DNA from: UPXZ01 sp964634605
GTDB lineage: Bacteria > Bacteroidota > Bacteroidia > Bacteroidales > Paludibacteraceae
NCBI GenBank assembly: GCA_964634605.1
Contig: CAZWLJ010000034.1
Location: 1 to 37,578 of the forward strand
Direction: 5' to 3'
DNA: 37,578 bases
Below, in pieces: positions 1 to 8,290 of the stretch (the stretch's first letter is position 1; each line of letters opens with the position of its first letter). Below the pieces are notes generated by a model. It was not told the origin of the DNA. It did no database searches and saw only the letters and a program-made list of their open reading frames with translations. The position numbers and the translations under genes were made by a program.

Positions 1-3000
1 ATCCGCAATCCCGGATATTTTCGCCACAATGCCATTATGCCTGCCGGAGGACGTATTTACTGGATGACTGTTCATCCCGACGATCCGAATAAAATCATGG
101 TGAATCCGGACGATGAAGGTATCTGGAGAACAGACGACATGGGTAAAACCTGGAGATGTATCACTGATAAAATTCCTAACCGGTACGACCGCAACCGTGC
201 TGACACGTATTCAATCCCCGTGGACCCTGATAACTGGGATCATGTGTATGCATTCATGAATAACAATACTGTATATAAAACCTTTGACGGAGGTGAAACG
301 TGGTCGAAAGTAACCGGAGCCACTCACAAAGGCTTTAAAAGAGGTTATTGCTTTCGGGACGCCGGAGGTAAACTTAAATTTATAGGCGCTAAATTACCGG
401 TTGCCGGCAATAATGGAGTTGGTTCTGAACTTTATGTGAGCAGTGACACCTGTAAAAGCTGGAGCAGAATTGTAGCAACCACTGCTCAAAAGGACATCAC
501 CCAAAACGATGCCAGCGGAGTAGCGACAAAAACATTCTGGTTCCAGGAAATCGCTTTTCATCCTACCGAACGGAATACAATTTATGCAACCGGCAGCCGC
601 AGAATCCTGCGTTCCACCGATGGGGGCAAAACATTTGCAAGCATGACTTTCAAGGTCTATGGTGCTACCACAGCTACAGTCAGGGCAGAATCGACAGATT
701 TGTTTCCGCTGGCCACAGCAAATACCCCGATGTTTCTTTCCATTAATCCAAATAATGGCAATGAAATGTGGGCTGCGCTTTCGACACGCTCGAATGCGGG
801 ATATACGGCACTTTACAAAACCACCGATGGCGGACTCAGCTGGATAACGCTCCAGGAGCCCAGCGCAGGCATTGGATCCGGGGGTATTTTTGGAAATGAA
901 TCTGCCTGGAACTGGTTGGGTGGCTTTAATGTGAACTTTACGGATCAGCGGTATTTATACGGTTGTTCTATGAGTTCAGCCGAAAGTAAGAACGGTGGAA
1001 TTAATTTTACTGAAAAGTCGTGGACTGACAGAATGTCCGGTTTTTATCCTGATGGAAATATCTACGAAGTGTCCGCTGCAAGCCATAATGCCGATAATCA
1101 CGTGATTAAAGGGCATAAAACAGGCCGGATCTTCAGAGGTGGCGATGCAGGATTGTATATGATTGATCCGAACATCAACAACTATAAGTGGATAAATATA
1201 ACCGGCAATATGGGTGAAATGTTGTTTTACAACAGCACTACAAACGAATTTGGCGATTTTGCCATTGCCGGAAATACACAGGATATCAATATCGAGTTTT
1301 ATCGGGGTGGCCGCTGGGGTAAATCAAGAGGATATGAAGGCAGCACCATCTGGATGAATCCCTTCTCGGGCGAAGAACATTATCCCTATATTACTTCCGA
1401 AGGTGTGGCCATTCAAAATCAGGATTATGGATCGTGGAACCGGGCCTGGACTGCAGCCGATGTATGTACGGGTAACTGGTATATCCGCCGTGAAGGTACT
1501 AATTCGGATGGAAGCAGATTCTCGGTCGTGAAAAATTTCGGAAAATCTTCCATTGGTATTGACAAATCCTCTTCAGGCTGGGTACAAGACTTTGCCCTCT
1601 CAAGAGATGTCCCGGGTGGTAAACTGTTTATTGTCCGAAATAACCGCCTGTATTTTTCTACAAATAGCGGTTCTGCGTTTACACAAATAAATACCGGATC
1701 GTATGCACCCACAAAAGTGGCCGTAAATCCGGATAATTCGAACGAAATTTATCTGGCTAAGGACGGGGCCGTTTATATGACTGTAAACGGGGGTACAAGC
1801 TGGTCAGTTATTTCTACAACTGCTCTGAACGGAATATCTGTTTCGAGATTGCTGTATCACGAAGGCAGCGGCGACCTGTATTTTATCAGCAATGTTCACG
1901 GCATCTACCTGCGCGAAGCAGGAAGCACCGACTGGGTATTGTGGCAGAAAGGATATAACACAGCCAAACTAAGCGATGCCTACATTAACTATACAACCCA
2001 GGAAATGATTATCACGGACTATGGTAGCGGCATTTGGATTGCCGATTTGCAGCATCCTTCCGACCGGTACCTGAAAAATGGCTTTTCGCTGAAACAATTC
2101 TCAAATATCAATAATGCCCGGACTTTCGGTATTGATGTTCATTACACCATTCCGTTGTATTATTATTTCAAGTGGTATGTAAACGGCGTTTTGCAAACCA
2201 AAGAAAACGGACAATTTTTTACTTCGCCGGACTTGCAGCCCAATGATAAGGTGAAACTGGAAGTTACCCTGCGCGAGTCGCCCGATATCACAACCCGTTC
2301 GGCTGAATTTATAGTAGCTGACGAAAGCACAACGACTGTTGAAAACAAACGCGGCAACTATCTGTATTCCAATCAAAAAGGAAGCGTGGATTTAGGTTAT
2401 GTGGATCATTTCTTTGGTAACTTTACCTTGCAGTTGTGGGTTAATCCAAAAACGGATGGTGTAATTCTGGCAAACCGTCAGGTAAACACCAGCTCGGTAA
2501 AAGGTTTTTATCTTTCAGTGAGCGGTGGCAAAATAAAATTTAATTATACACCCGAAAATAATTTTCTGCAACCCTACAACGAAACCGCGAAGACCATTCA
2601 TTATACCATGGACGGAGGAACTGTAAGCCTGAATATCTGGAATCAGATTACCGTTACACATAACCGGACCGGCAACATCCAGCTGTATGTGAATGGCGTT
2701 TTGAAGGCTACGCAGAAACGCGCTATGCCTGCATTTACGCTCAACAACAGCCTTTACCTTTCGCTCTTTGCAGATGGTTATGAACTTAATGCTTTGGATG
2801 GTTCGGTTGATGAGTTAAAAATATGGAGCGATGTACTCGATCAGACTACTGTCCGGAAATCGATGTATGGAAATATCCCAACAGGCGATACAAAACTCAT
2901 TTATTATAATGATTTCAACGGACCAACCATTGATCAGCAGAAAGAACGTTTTTCACAGAAGTCACCGGCACCAAGAACCGAGGCTAATGTTACCGTAAAC

Positions 3001-5127
3001 GAAAGCGCTTTGGGAGTTTGTGCATCGGCCAATGAATATAAAGCAACAGGAACCGACTGGATACCATTTGCCAAAAATGGCGCAACAGGCATGGAAATCA
3101 AAGCATCATCGGCAGGTTACACTCCAAATGTGCTGGGCTTGTTTTATGAAGGTTCATTTACCGGAACGAAAACCAACCTTTTGCCTGCCTATTACAAGGT
3201 GCATCCGGTTGCTTACGGGGTTAAAATGTTTGATACTTCCGATTTCACCAAACTGGTTGATGTGAAGTTTTATCTGGATCCGGCCACAGCTGACAACTAT
3301 GCTGCCGCCAGGATTTACACCATGGATCTTAATTCCAATCTGGAAACATGGACCCGTCAGACATTAACCCCGGTATATAATGCTTCAGATAAAACCATGA
3401 CGCTCAGCGGAGTGAAAGCAAGCGACATTAATAATAAGCAGATTATATTCGTTGTTGAAAATCCTGCAATAGAACTGACTTCTACCGCGGTTGTATCAGG
3501 TGCCGAACTGAGCATATATTCATCCGAACCGGTCAGCGTACCTTTCCAGGCAAATCTGATCGGCGGTTTGACAGCCCCTGCTGGCAGCTACAGCATGCAA
3601 TCGAGCAGTCCGCTAGTAAAAAGTATTGATCCTCTGGTTTTCAATGGCAGTAATACAGCCTCCGGTACTGCTTATGTTGCTTTGGAAGACAATGGAAACA
3701 TCAATGAAAAAACTGCGGTAACCGTAACAGGTCAGGATATAAGCCTGAAACCGTTTGACTTTACTGTTGTTAATAAAATCTCTTCAAAGACCATACAAAA
3801 CAGTATTAAATTTAACCTCGGTGGCGCCATTATTGGTAACGGAAGTACTTACGCAGCTCTTAATGCTAAAAATACAGCTACTTACATGGCCTGGATCCGG
3901 CTGGATGACGCGACGATGCTCACCGGCTACAAGATGCTTCTGTTCTTCCGTGGAACGGGCACAAACGCGACAGGTCTTGTATTGTATAACGGAAAAATAT
4001 GTTGCCACTGGAACGATGAAGGCTGGAGTTGGGAAGATGTTAACACAGTAAATTCAGGATTAAGTTTAACCAGTTCGGACATAGGTAAATGGGTACATAT
4101 TGCCATGACAGCTTCTCCTACGGGACTTGAGTTCTATCTGAATGGTAAAAAAGGGAACAGAGTATCCAGAACAATTAATCCGGCTACCATTGGCACAGGA
4201 TTGATGTTAGGAAAAAATCAGCCGGGTGATGCAACATTTATCGGTGCATTTGATCAGGTGGCGCTGTGGAACAGAACACTTACTCCACAGGAAATAGTGA
4301 AATATATGCATTCAAGGACCTATCTGAATGATGAAGGTCTGATCAGCTATCTGACATTTGATAAAGAAGACACTGAAGGCGGATACACCGACCTGAAATC
4401 AAATGCAATGGTTTCATTGAACGGAGTTGTTCAGAAAAATCAGGTTTCGAACATTCCTTTCAACTTTGCGGCTCAGCAAGCCCGAACGAGAACGGCAAAC
4501 AACGGTATCGTGAAAGACAGCATCGGATTTACATTGCCGTTCGCATATCCTGCTGCCAACATTTATTACACATCCAGATTTGAGGGTGTTCCCTACAATT
4601 CGACAGATGTGAAATACCCGAAACAAAAGGTTTTGGAAAATTGTTACAGAACCATCTCATTCGGAGCTGTAAGAGCCTTCACAACATCTGAAAACATTCA
4701 GTTCAGTGTAGAGAATCCGGCCATTCAGGCAGGCGATTCGGTAATCTTTTATGCACGGTCACTCGGGTCACTGAGTACTTTCACCATCAGAATCAGTGTA
4801 CTGGCAGAAGCAGGCAAAGCTAAGTTTGATGTTCCGGCAACAATTTTCAATGAAAACCTGACCTATATGTTCTACCGTCTGCCGATGGATCAGACTCCTG
4901 CTCCAACATTATCAGAATATCGTTATAAATTAACGGTAGATAATGGTTTTTGCACCATTCATAATTTACGGGGAAATGCTTCGATTACGGTCTTTGATAT
5001 GAATGGAAAGATTATTGTGAATAAAAACACTTCGGATACATCATTTCAGGTCAATCTTCAAAAGGGTGTTTATATCGTTAAGATTGAAGAATACGGTATA
5101 CCTTGTATGACTAAAATAATGATTTAA
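1..5127 (+). CDS. Giant T9SS-secreted protein: Asp-box beta-propeller plus two LamG-like domains (5' end missing)
   Basis: The frame is open from base 1 with no stop before the first ATG at 37, so the gene almost certainly begins outside the window. Numbered from the Met at 37, residues 1 to about 690 hold repeated Asp-box motifs (TDDMGKTW near 32, TFDGGETW near 82, TTDGGLSW near 261, TVNGGTSW near 581). Many are preceded by a 'P(D/N)N...IY' strand, as in VPS10/sortilin, GH74 and sialidase-type propellers. An Ig-like stretch follows (about 700-765), then a LamG/concanavalin-like domain (about 769-950), a second one (about 1252-1415), and a C-terminal T9SS type A sorting domain (about 1628-1696) containing QKGVYIVKI. 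The sorting domain predicts export through the outer membrane and attachment to the surface or release. No catalytic residues could be assigned, so binding or adhesion is as likely as glycosidase activity. A hairpin terminator follows the stop. Confidence 0.9.
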   Translation: MRNPGYFRHNAIMPAGGRIYWMTVHPDDPNKIMVNPDDEGIWRTDDMGKTWRCITDKIPNRYDRNRADTYSIPVDPDNWDHVYAFMNNNTVYKTFDGGETWSKVTGATHKGFKRGYCFRDAGGKLKFIGAKLPVAGNNGVGSELYVSSDTCKSWSRIVATTAQKDITQNDASGVATKTFWFQEIAFHPTERNTIYATGSRRILRSTDGGKTFASMTFKVYGATTATVRAESTDLFPLATANTPMFLSINPNNGNEMWAALSTRSNAGYTALYKTTDGGLSWITLQEPSAGIGSGGIFGNESAWNWLGGFNVNFTDQRYLYGCSMSSAESKNGGINFTEKSWTDRMSGFYPDGNIYEVSAASHNADNHVIKGHKTGRIFRGGDAGLYMIDPNINNYKWINITGNMGEMLFYNSTTNEFGDFAIAGNTQDINIEFYRGGRWGKSRGYEGSTIWMNPFSGEEHYPYITSEGVAIQNQDYGSWNRAWTAADVCTGNWYIRREGTNSDGSRFSVVKNFGKSSIGIDKSSSGWVQDFALSRDVPGGKLFIVRNNRLYFSTNSGSAFTQINTGSYAPTKVAVNPDNSNEIYLAKDGAVYMTVNGGTSWSVISTTALNGISVSRLLYHEGSGDLYFISNVHGIYLREAGSTDWVLWQKGYNTAKLSDAYINYTTQEMIITDYGSGIWIADLQHPSDRYLKNGFSLKQFSNINNARTFGIDVHYTIPLYYYFKWYVNGVLQTKENGQFFTSPDLQPNDKVKLEVTLRESPDITTRSAEFIVADESTTTVENKRGNYLYSNQKGSVDLGYVDHFFGNFTLQLWVNPKTDGVILANRQVNTSSVKGFYLSVSGGKIKFNYTPENNFLQPYNETAKTIHYTMDGGTVSLNIWNQITVTHNRTGNIQLYVNGVLKATQKRAMPAFTLNNSLYLSLFADGYELNALDGSVDELKIWSDVLDQTTVRKSMYGNIPTGDTKLIYYNDFNGPTIDQQKERFSQKSPAPRTEANVTVNESALGVCASANEYKATGTDWIPFAKNGATGMEIKASSAGYTPNVLGLFYEGSFTGTKTNLLPAYYKVHPVAYGVKMFDTSDFTKLVDVKFYLDPATADNYAAARIYTMDLNSNLETWTRQTLTPVYNASDKTMTLSGVKASDINNKQIIFVVENPAIELTSTAVVSGAELSIYSSEPVSVPFQANLIGGLTAPAGSYSMQSSSPLVKSIDPLVFNGSNTASGTAYVALEDNGNINEKTAVTVTGQDISLKPFDFTVVNKISSKTIQNSIKFNLGGAIIGNGSTYAALNAKNTATYMAWIRLDDATMLTGYKMLLFFRGTGTNATGLVLYNGKICCHWNDEGWSWEDVNTVNSGLSLTSSDIGKWVHIAMTASPTGLEFYLNGKKGNRVSRTINPATIGTGLMLGKNQPGDATFIGAFDQVALWNRTLTPQEIVKYMHSRTYLNDEGLISYLTFDKEDTEGGYTDLKSNAMVSLNGVVQKNQVSNIPFNFAAQQARTRTANNGIVKDSIGFTLPFAYPAANIYYTSRFEGVPYNSTDVKYPKQKVLENCYRTISFGAVRAFTTSENIQFSVENPAIQAGDSVIFYARSLGSLSTFTIRISVLAEAGKAKFDVPATIFNENLTYMFYRLPMDQTPAPTLSEYRYKLTVDNGFCTIHNLRGNASITVFDMNGKIIVNKNTSDTSFQVNLQKGVYIVKIEEYGIPCMTKIMI

Positions 5128-5147
5128 CTGTAACCGGAAACATTCAG

Positions 5148-5185
5148 TCACCGGTACAGAGAAATGTTTGTGCCGGTGATTTTTA
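5148..5185 (+). terminator. Intrinsic terminator after the propeller/LamG gene
   Basis: The arms TCACCGGTAC (5148-5157) and GTGCCGGTGA (5170-5179) form a 10-bp stem with one G-T pair and a 12-nt loop. TTTTTATT follows directly. The hairpin begins 20 nt after the TAA stop. Confidence 0.75.
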
Positions 5186-5249
5186 TTAAGAAGCATAAAA
5201 GACAACATAGTGAATATCCCACTTCAAATAATAATTAATTGCATCTGAT

Positions 5250-5660
5250 ATGAATACAAAATTAGTGCTTTGTATTTTCTTTTTTTCAATCACAACTTTA
5301 GTAAAAGCAAATACAACCGGAATGAATGTTACGGATACAATCACCGGAGCTGTAATTGATGTCGAATATAAACCGGAAGATCATTCAGGGCTGATTTGGG
5401 AAGACGAGCTGGAACTGGCACGCATTCTCCTGACTACGGATGGCAAGGGTATCCGGATCACGCTGCCCAATGCCGATCCAGCGAAAGTGGTTATACTCGA
5501 CAAAAAAGGGAGGAAAAATCTGAAATCGGTACTTTATGTTGCTCCTGCAGTAATCGATGTTTCTGAGCTTAAAAATGGCGCTTATCAGGTGATTATTCAA
5601 TCGCACAACGTAACCGTAGTGAAAGTGTTTACCAAAACAAAACCCCGAAAGAAAAGATAA
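5250..5660 (+). CDS. Small exported protein resembling a stand-alone T9SS sorting domain
   Basis: 136 residues. The N-terminus is a clear signal peptide: MNTK, then a hydrophobic core LVLCIFFFSITTLV, then cleavage probably after KA near residue 21. There is no lipobox cysteine. The mature part is about 115 residues and predicted mostly beta. Its second half (about 75-130) has the layout of a type A sorting domain: a strand with VVILDKKGRK, then DVSELKNGAYQVIIQ, then a final VKVFTKTK strand. It ends in an unusual basic tail, KPRKKR. I do not recognise a named family. It lies 122 nt after the propeller gene with a terminator between, so it probably has its own promoter, although no clear TAnnTTTG element is visible. 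The start is supported by the signal peptide immediately after the ATG. It could be a small periplasmic or surface accessory, or a relic of a larger cargo gene. Confidence 0.75.
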   Translation: MNTKLVLCIFFFSITTLVKANTTGMNVTDTITGAVIDVEYKPEDHSGLIWEDELELARILLTTDGKGIRITLPNADPAKVVILDKKGRKNLKSVLYVAPAVIDVSELKNGAYQVIIQSHNVTVVKVFTKTKPRKKR

Positions 5661-5765
5661 AACTGTTTTACTCAATTATTATGGCTTCCGGATTAACTGA
5701 ATTACTACTTTGTAAACTCTAAAAGAGTCTGTTTATATTTTTGAGGAAGAAGTTACAAGACACGA

Positions 5766-5797
5766 AAAACGGGCAGTCTGATAAGATTGCCCGTTTT
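5766..5797. terminator. Bidirectional terminator between convergent genes
   Basis: Near-perfect hairpin: AAAACGGGCA at 5766-5775 pairs with TGCCCGTTTT at 5788-5797. Inner pairing continues through GTCT/AGAT, with one G-T pair, to a GATA loop, for about 14 bp in total. A/T-rich flanks on both sides give U-tracts in both directions. It lies between the plus-strand small protein (stop 5660) and the minus-strand 768-residue gene (stop 5825). A very similar hairpin occurs at 13371-13400. Confidence 0.8.
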
Positions 5798-5824
5798 AAT
5801 TCTAGTTTTATTCTGACTGACAAA

Positions 5825-8131
5825 CTACCGGATCACTTTGAGTGTAACTGATTTATTATCTTTACTTTGCAATGTAATCAGATAAACACCTTTCGGTACC
5901 GGTAAACTGAATTCCTGTACCGCTGAGTTTACATTTCCTGTCGAAATCCATTTTCCGGTTACATCTCTGATAATTGCAGTGGAGTTTTCGGCATTCAATA
6001 TTCGCAGTTTTTCACCTGCAAAGTAAGCTGAAGCTTTGCTCAACCGTTGGTTTGCAGCAGAGGTTGGATCACCAAGTTTAATTTGAAAATCGTAAGCTGT
6101 GCCGTTTCTGATATAGTTATTCGTCCATATGGATACAGACCAGTCAGTTGCAGCCGACGATGGTTCATGATAGATTACCCTCATACGGTAAATGCCTGCA
6201 GGAGTGCCTGCCGGGATACCGATGCGACGCCGATAACCTTCCGGACTGCTGAGAGCCGGATCCTGAGACGCTGTGCTGTTTCTTACTCCGGCTTCATTTT
6301 CATCGAGGAAATCAAAATCCTTGTTCCAGTCAATAAAAGCGTTCTGTTGCGTCCATTTTAAATTTTCAATGCTGGCTGAACTTCCAACAAAAACCATATC
6401 AAAACTATCGGTTTCAAGTGGCACTACTATCTGCGGCATGGTGCAATCAATCACGGCATTACCTATTAGTTGTAATGCTGTTACAGCGGTATCTACAGGA
6501 TTTGGAATAGTTGTTACTCCGCTAAGAATAATTTGTGGAACGTCTTTCACTATTGCGGTTACATCTGTCAGGTACCGGTCAGCCGACTGAATATAAGCAT
6601 CTGCATGAGTATAATAACGCTTCATATCGCGGTAATACCCGTTTTCGAAATTTGCCACCAGAGTAATTGCGGCTTCTCCTTTGTATATATAGGGATTATT
6701 TGTACTGATGCTGTCACCGGCAGGATTAGTCCATCGGGTAAAGAAATATCCCTTATTTTCCACAGCCGTAACCGAAACTTTTTCAAGGTCGGTGGTAACT
6801 GAAGTATCGGTAGTTCCGGTGATATAAGCTTTTCCCATCGTTTCGTTAGCCGACTGGACAGTAATTGTTCGCGGATTATCAAATCTGGGTATTTTCGGAA
6901 CGTCCATTGCATAATCAAATACCCACGATGAAGCTCCTCCGGCCAGATATAACCAGTTGTCGATATACGGATTAGCATCGTTGGCTCTGAGCGGTGAATA
7001 ATTAGTAGGTTTAATCCAGAAAGCAATACCGTCGGCTTGCGGATTGAGGGCAAAAGTATTGCCTTCGGTGGGTCCTGCAGCCAGGTAACCTGTTGGTGAT
7101 ATATGATTTCCCAACCGGTCGACAATACTCAATATCGCTGTTGAATCTTGAGAAAGTTCAAAACGGAAAAGCTGATTATCGGTCTGAGGATCATTTTTAT
7201 CTTCGTATGTGAATCTTTCACCTACTGTACGTTCACCGGACGAAATCACCTTATTGAAACACCAGGTAGAAATATAACCGTAGTTACGAATCCAGTACCA
7301 GCGATAGTTATCGGGATTGGCAGATACTAACGCCCTGATGTCGGTGTTAATTCTGCTTTTAAATGCCTCAACGGCCATATCGGTGTAAGTGATTGCAAGA
7401 TTTATCTCTTCAATCGTACTTTGTTCGTAATCGTACACTGCCTGCGAATTTTCAAGTTCAGCGGCAAGGTCAGCGCGGCTTTCGGCAGAATATTGTCCGA
7501 AATCCGTACCTTCTTTGGTTTCGCTCAGTAAATTGTTAGCTTCGGAAATTTTACTGTTAAGGGTTTTCTTTAAAATTCCCTGCAATTGTGCCGGGTCGGC
7601 AACAATAAAATACCAGGCTGCCAAACTGTTTGGATTCAATCCCTGGTTACTGTATCGGTCACAGAGGTTGTTTTTCCAGGTGCAGGTGTAGCTTGCCGCA
7701 TCATTGGAACGAATGAGAAACTGTTTGGTGCTGGTTAACGAAGTCCAGAAAAACTTAAGATTAGCCGATCCTGTTGCAGTACAACTATGACTTCCTGTCA
7801 TATAAAAACCGGTAGCCTTATTTTTCAGAACCGGAACACCAAACTCAGTTACGATAGCCCATAGTGTGTGATCGTTTGTAGGAGCAAGTGCGGGTTTGTT
7901 GTGAATAAGTTTACCCGGTGCGTTGGGGGAAATAATCACATTACCCCGAAAATCGCCTGAGAAACCAGCTAACACAAAAGAACTGTCCGATGCGGATTCG
8001 ATTTGAAAATACACCGGATTGGCAGGATCTTCAGAAATAACGGGCGCAGTGGCTATCCCATTAATCTGAGCAAGAAGATTTGCTGACAAATATGCCAGCA
8101 TAAAAAATGAAAGTAGTAATTTTTTTTTCAT
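5825..8131 (-). CDS. Modular T9SS cargo protein (trefoil-like, FIVAR-like, InlB-like, GEVED-like), 768 aa
   Basis: Starts with a signal peptide (MKKKLLLSFFMLAYLSANLLAQ, 22 residues). Domains in order: a trefoil-like module (about 38-178) with QW/W-type motifs such as LWAIV and NKATGFYM; a helical FIVAR-like module (about 184-261) with ETKEGTDFGQYS; a second trefoil-like module of another type (about 270-406) with YRWYWIRNYG, QLFRFELS and FWIKPTNYSP; an InlB-like beta repeat (about 422-500); a GEVED-like domain (about 550-685) with FIDWNKDFDFLDENEAG and YRMRVIYHEP; and a T9SS type A sorting domain (about 700-768) with PKGVYLITLQ. All predict a cell-surface or released binding protein. No catalytic site is visible. 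The gene downstream of a terminator at 8211-8264 has its own promoter-like element at 8184-8191. The same architecture recurs in the neighbouring 1580-residue protein, so the two are paralogues. Confidence 0.88.
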   Translation of the reverse strand: MKKKLLLSFFMLAYLSANLLAQINGIATAPVISEDPANPVYFQIESASDSSFVLAGFSGDFRGNVIISPNAPGKLIHNKPALAPTNDHTLWAIVTEFGVPVLKNKATGFYMTGSHSCTATGSANLKFFWTSLTSTKQFLIRSNDAASYTCTWKNNLCDRYSNQGLNPNSLAAWYFIVADPAQLQGILKKTLNSKISEANNLLSETKEGTDFGQYSAESRADLAAELENSQAVYDYEQSTIEEINLAITYTDMAVEAFKSRINTDIRALVSANPDNYRWYWIRNYGYISTWCFNKVISSGERTVGERFTYEDKNDPQTDNQLFRFELSQDSTAILSIVDRLGNHISPTGYLAAGPTEGNTFALNPQADGIAFWIKPTNYSPLRANDANPYIDNWLYLAGGASSWVFDYAMDVPKIPRFDNPRTITVQSANETMGKAYITGTTDTSVTTDLEKVSVTAVENKGYFFTRWTNPAGDSISTNNPYIYKGEAAITLVANFENGYYRDMKRYYTHADAYIQSADRYLTDVTAIVKDVPQIILSGVTTIPNPVDTAVTALQLIGNAVIDCTMPQIVVPLETDSFDMVFVGSSASIENLKWTQQNAFIDWNKDFDFLDENEAGVRNSTASQDPALSSPEGYRRRIGIPAGTPAGIYRMRVIYHEPSSAATDWSVSIWTNNYIRNGTAYDFQIKLGDPTSAANQRLSKASAYFAGEKLRILNAENSTAIIRDVTGKWISTGNVNSAVQEFSLPVPKGVYLITLQSKDNKSVTLKVIR

Positions 8132-8183
8132 AATAGTATTGATTTTTTGTGATTATAGAAAAAAACAGTTATTTATTACACTT

Positions 8184-8191
8184 CAAATTTA
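8184..8191 (-). promoter_or_regulatory. Bacteroidota -7 promoter element for the 768-aa gene
   Basis: On the minus strand this reads TAAATTTG, a perfect match to the Bacteroidota TAnnTTTG -7 consensus. It implies a leader of roughly 45 nt before the ATG at 8131. A good TTG at -33 is not present, so the call rests on the -7 box and position. Confidence 0.45.
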
Positions 8192-8210
8192 GCATTATTA
8201 AAACCTTTTT

Positions 8211-8264
8211 AAAAAATCAGACATGAAATCTTTTTATAAAAATTATGATATATTTCATGTCTGA
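8211..8264 (-). terminator. Intrinsic terminator after the 1580-aa gene
   Basis: A perfect 13-bp inverted repeat, TCAGACATGAAAT at 8217-8229 against ATTTCATGTCTGA at 8252-8264, with a 22-nt loop. On the minus strand it is followed by TTTTTTAAAAA. It lies 26 nt past the stop of the 1580-residue gene. Confidence 0.75.
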
Positions 8265-8290
8265 CTATAGATCCATATTTAATGATGTGT

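Noticed and set aside
6622..7125. 167-codon minus-strand frame overlapping the 768-aa gene
   Set aside because: Same strand but another frame inside a gene with clear domains throughout. No independent start signal.
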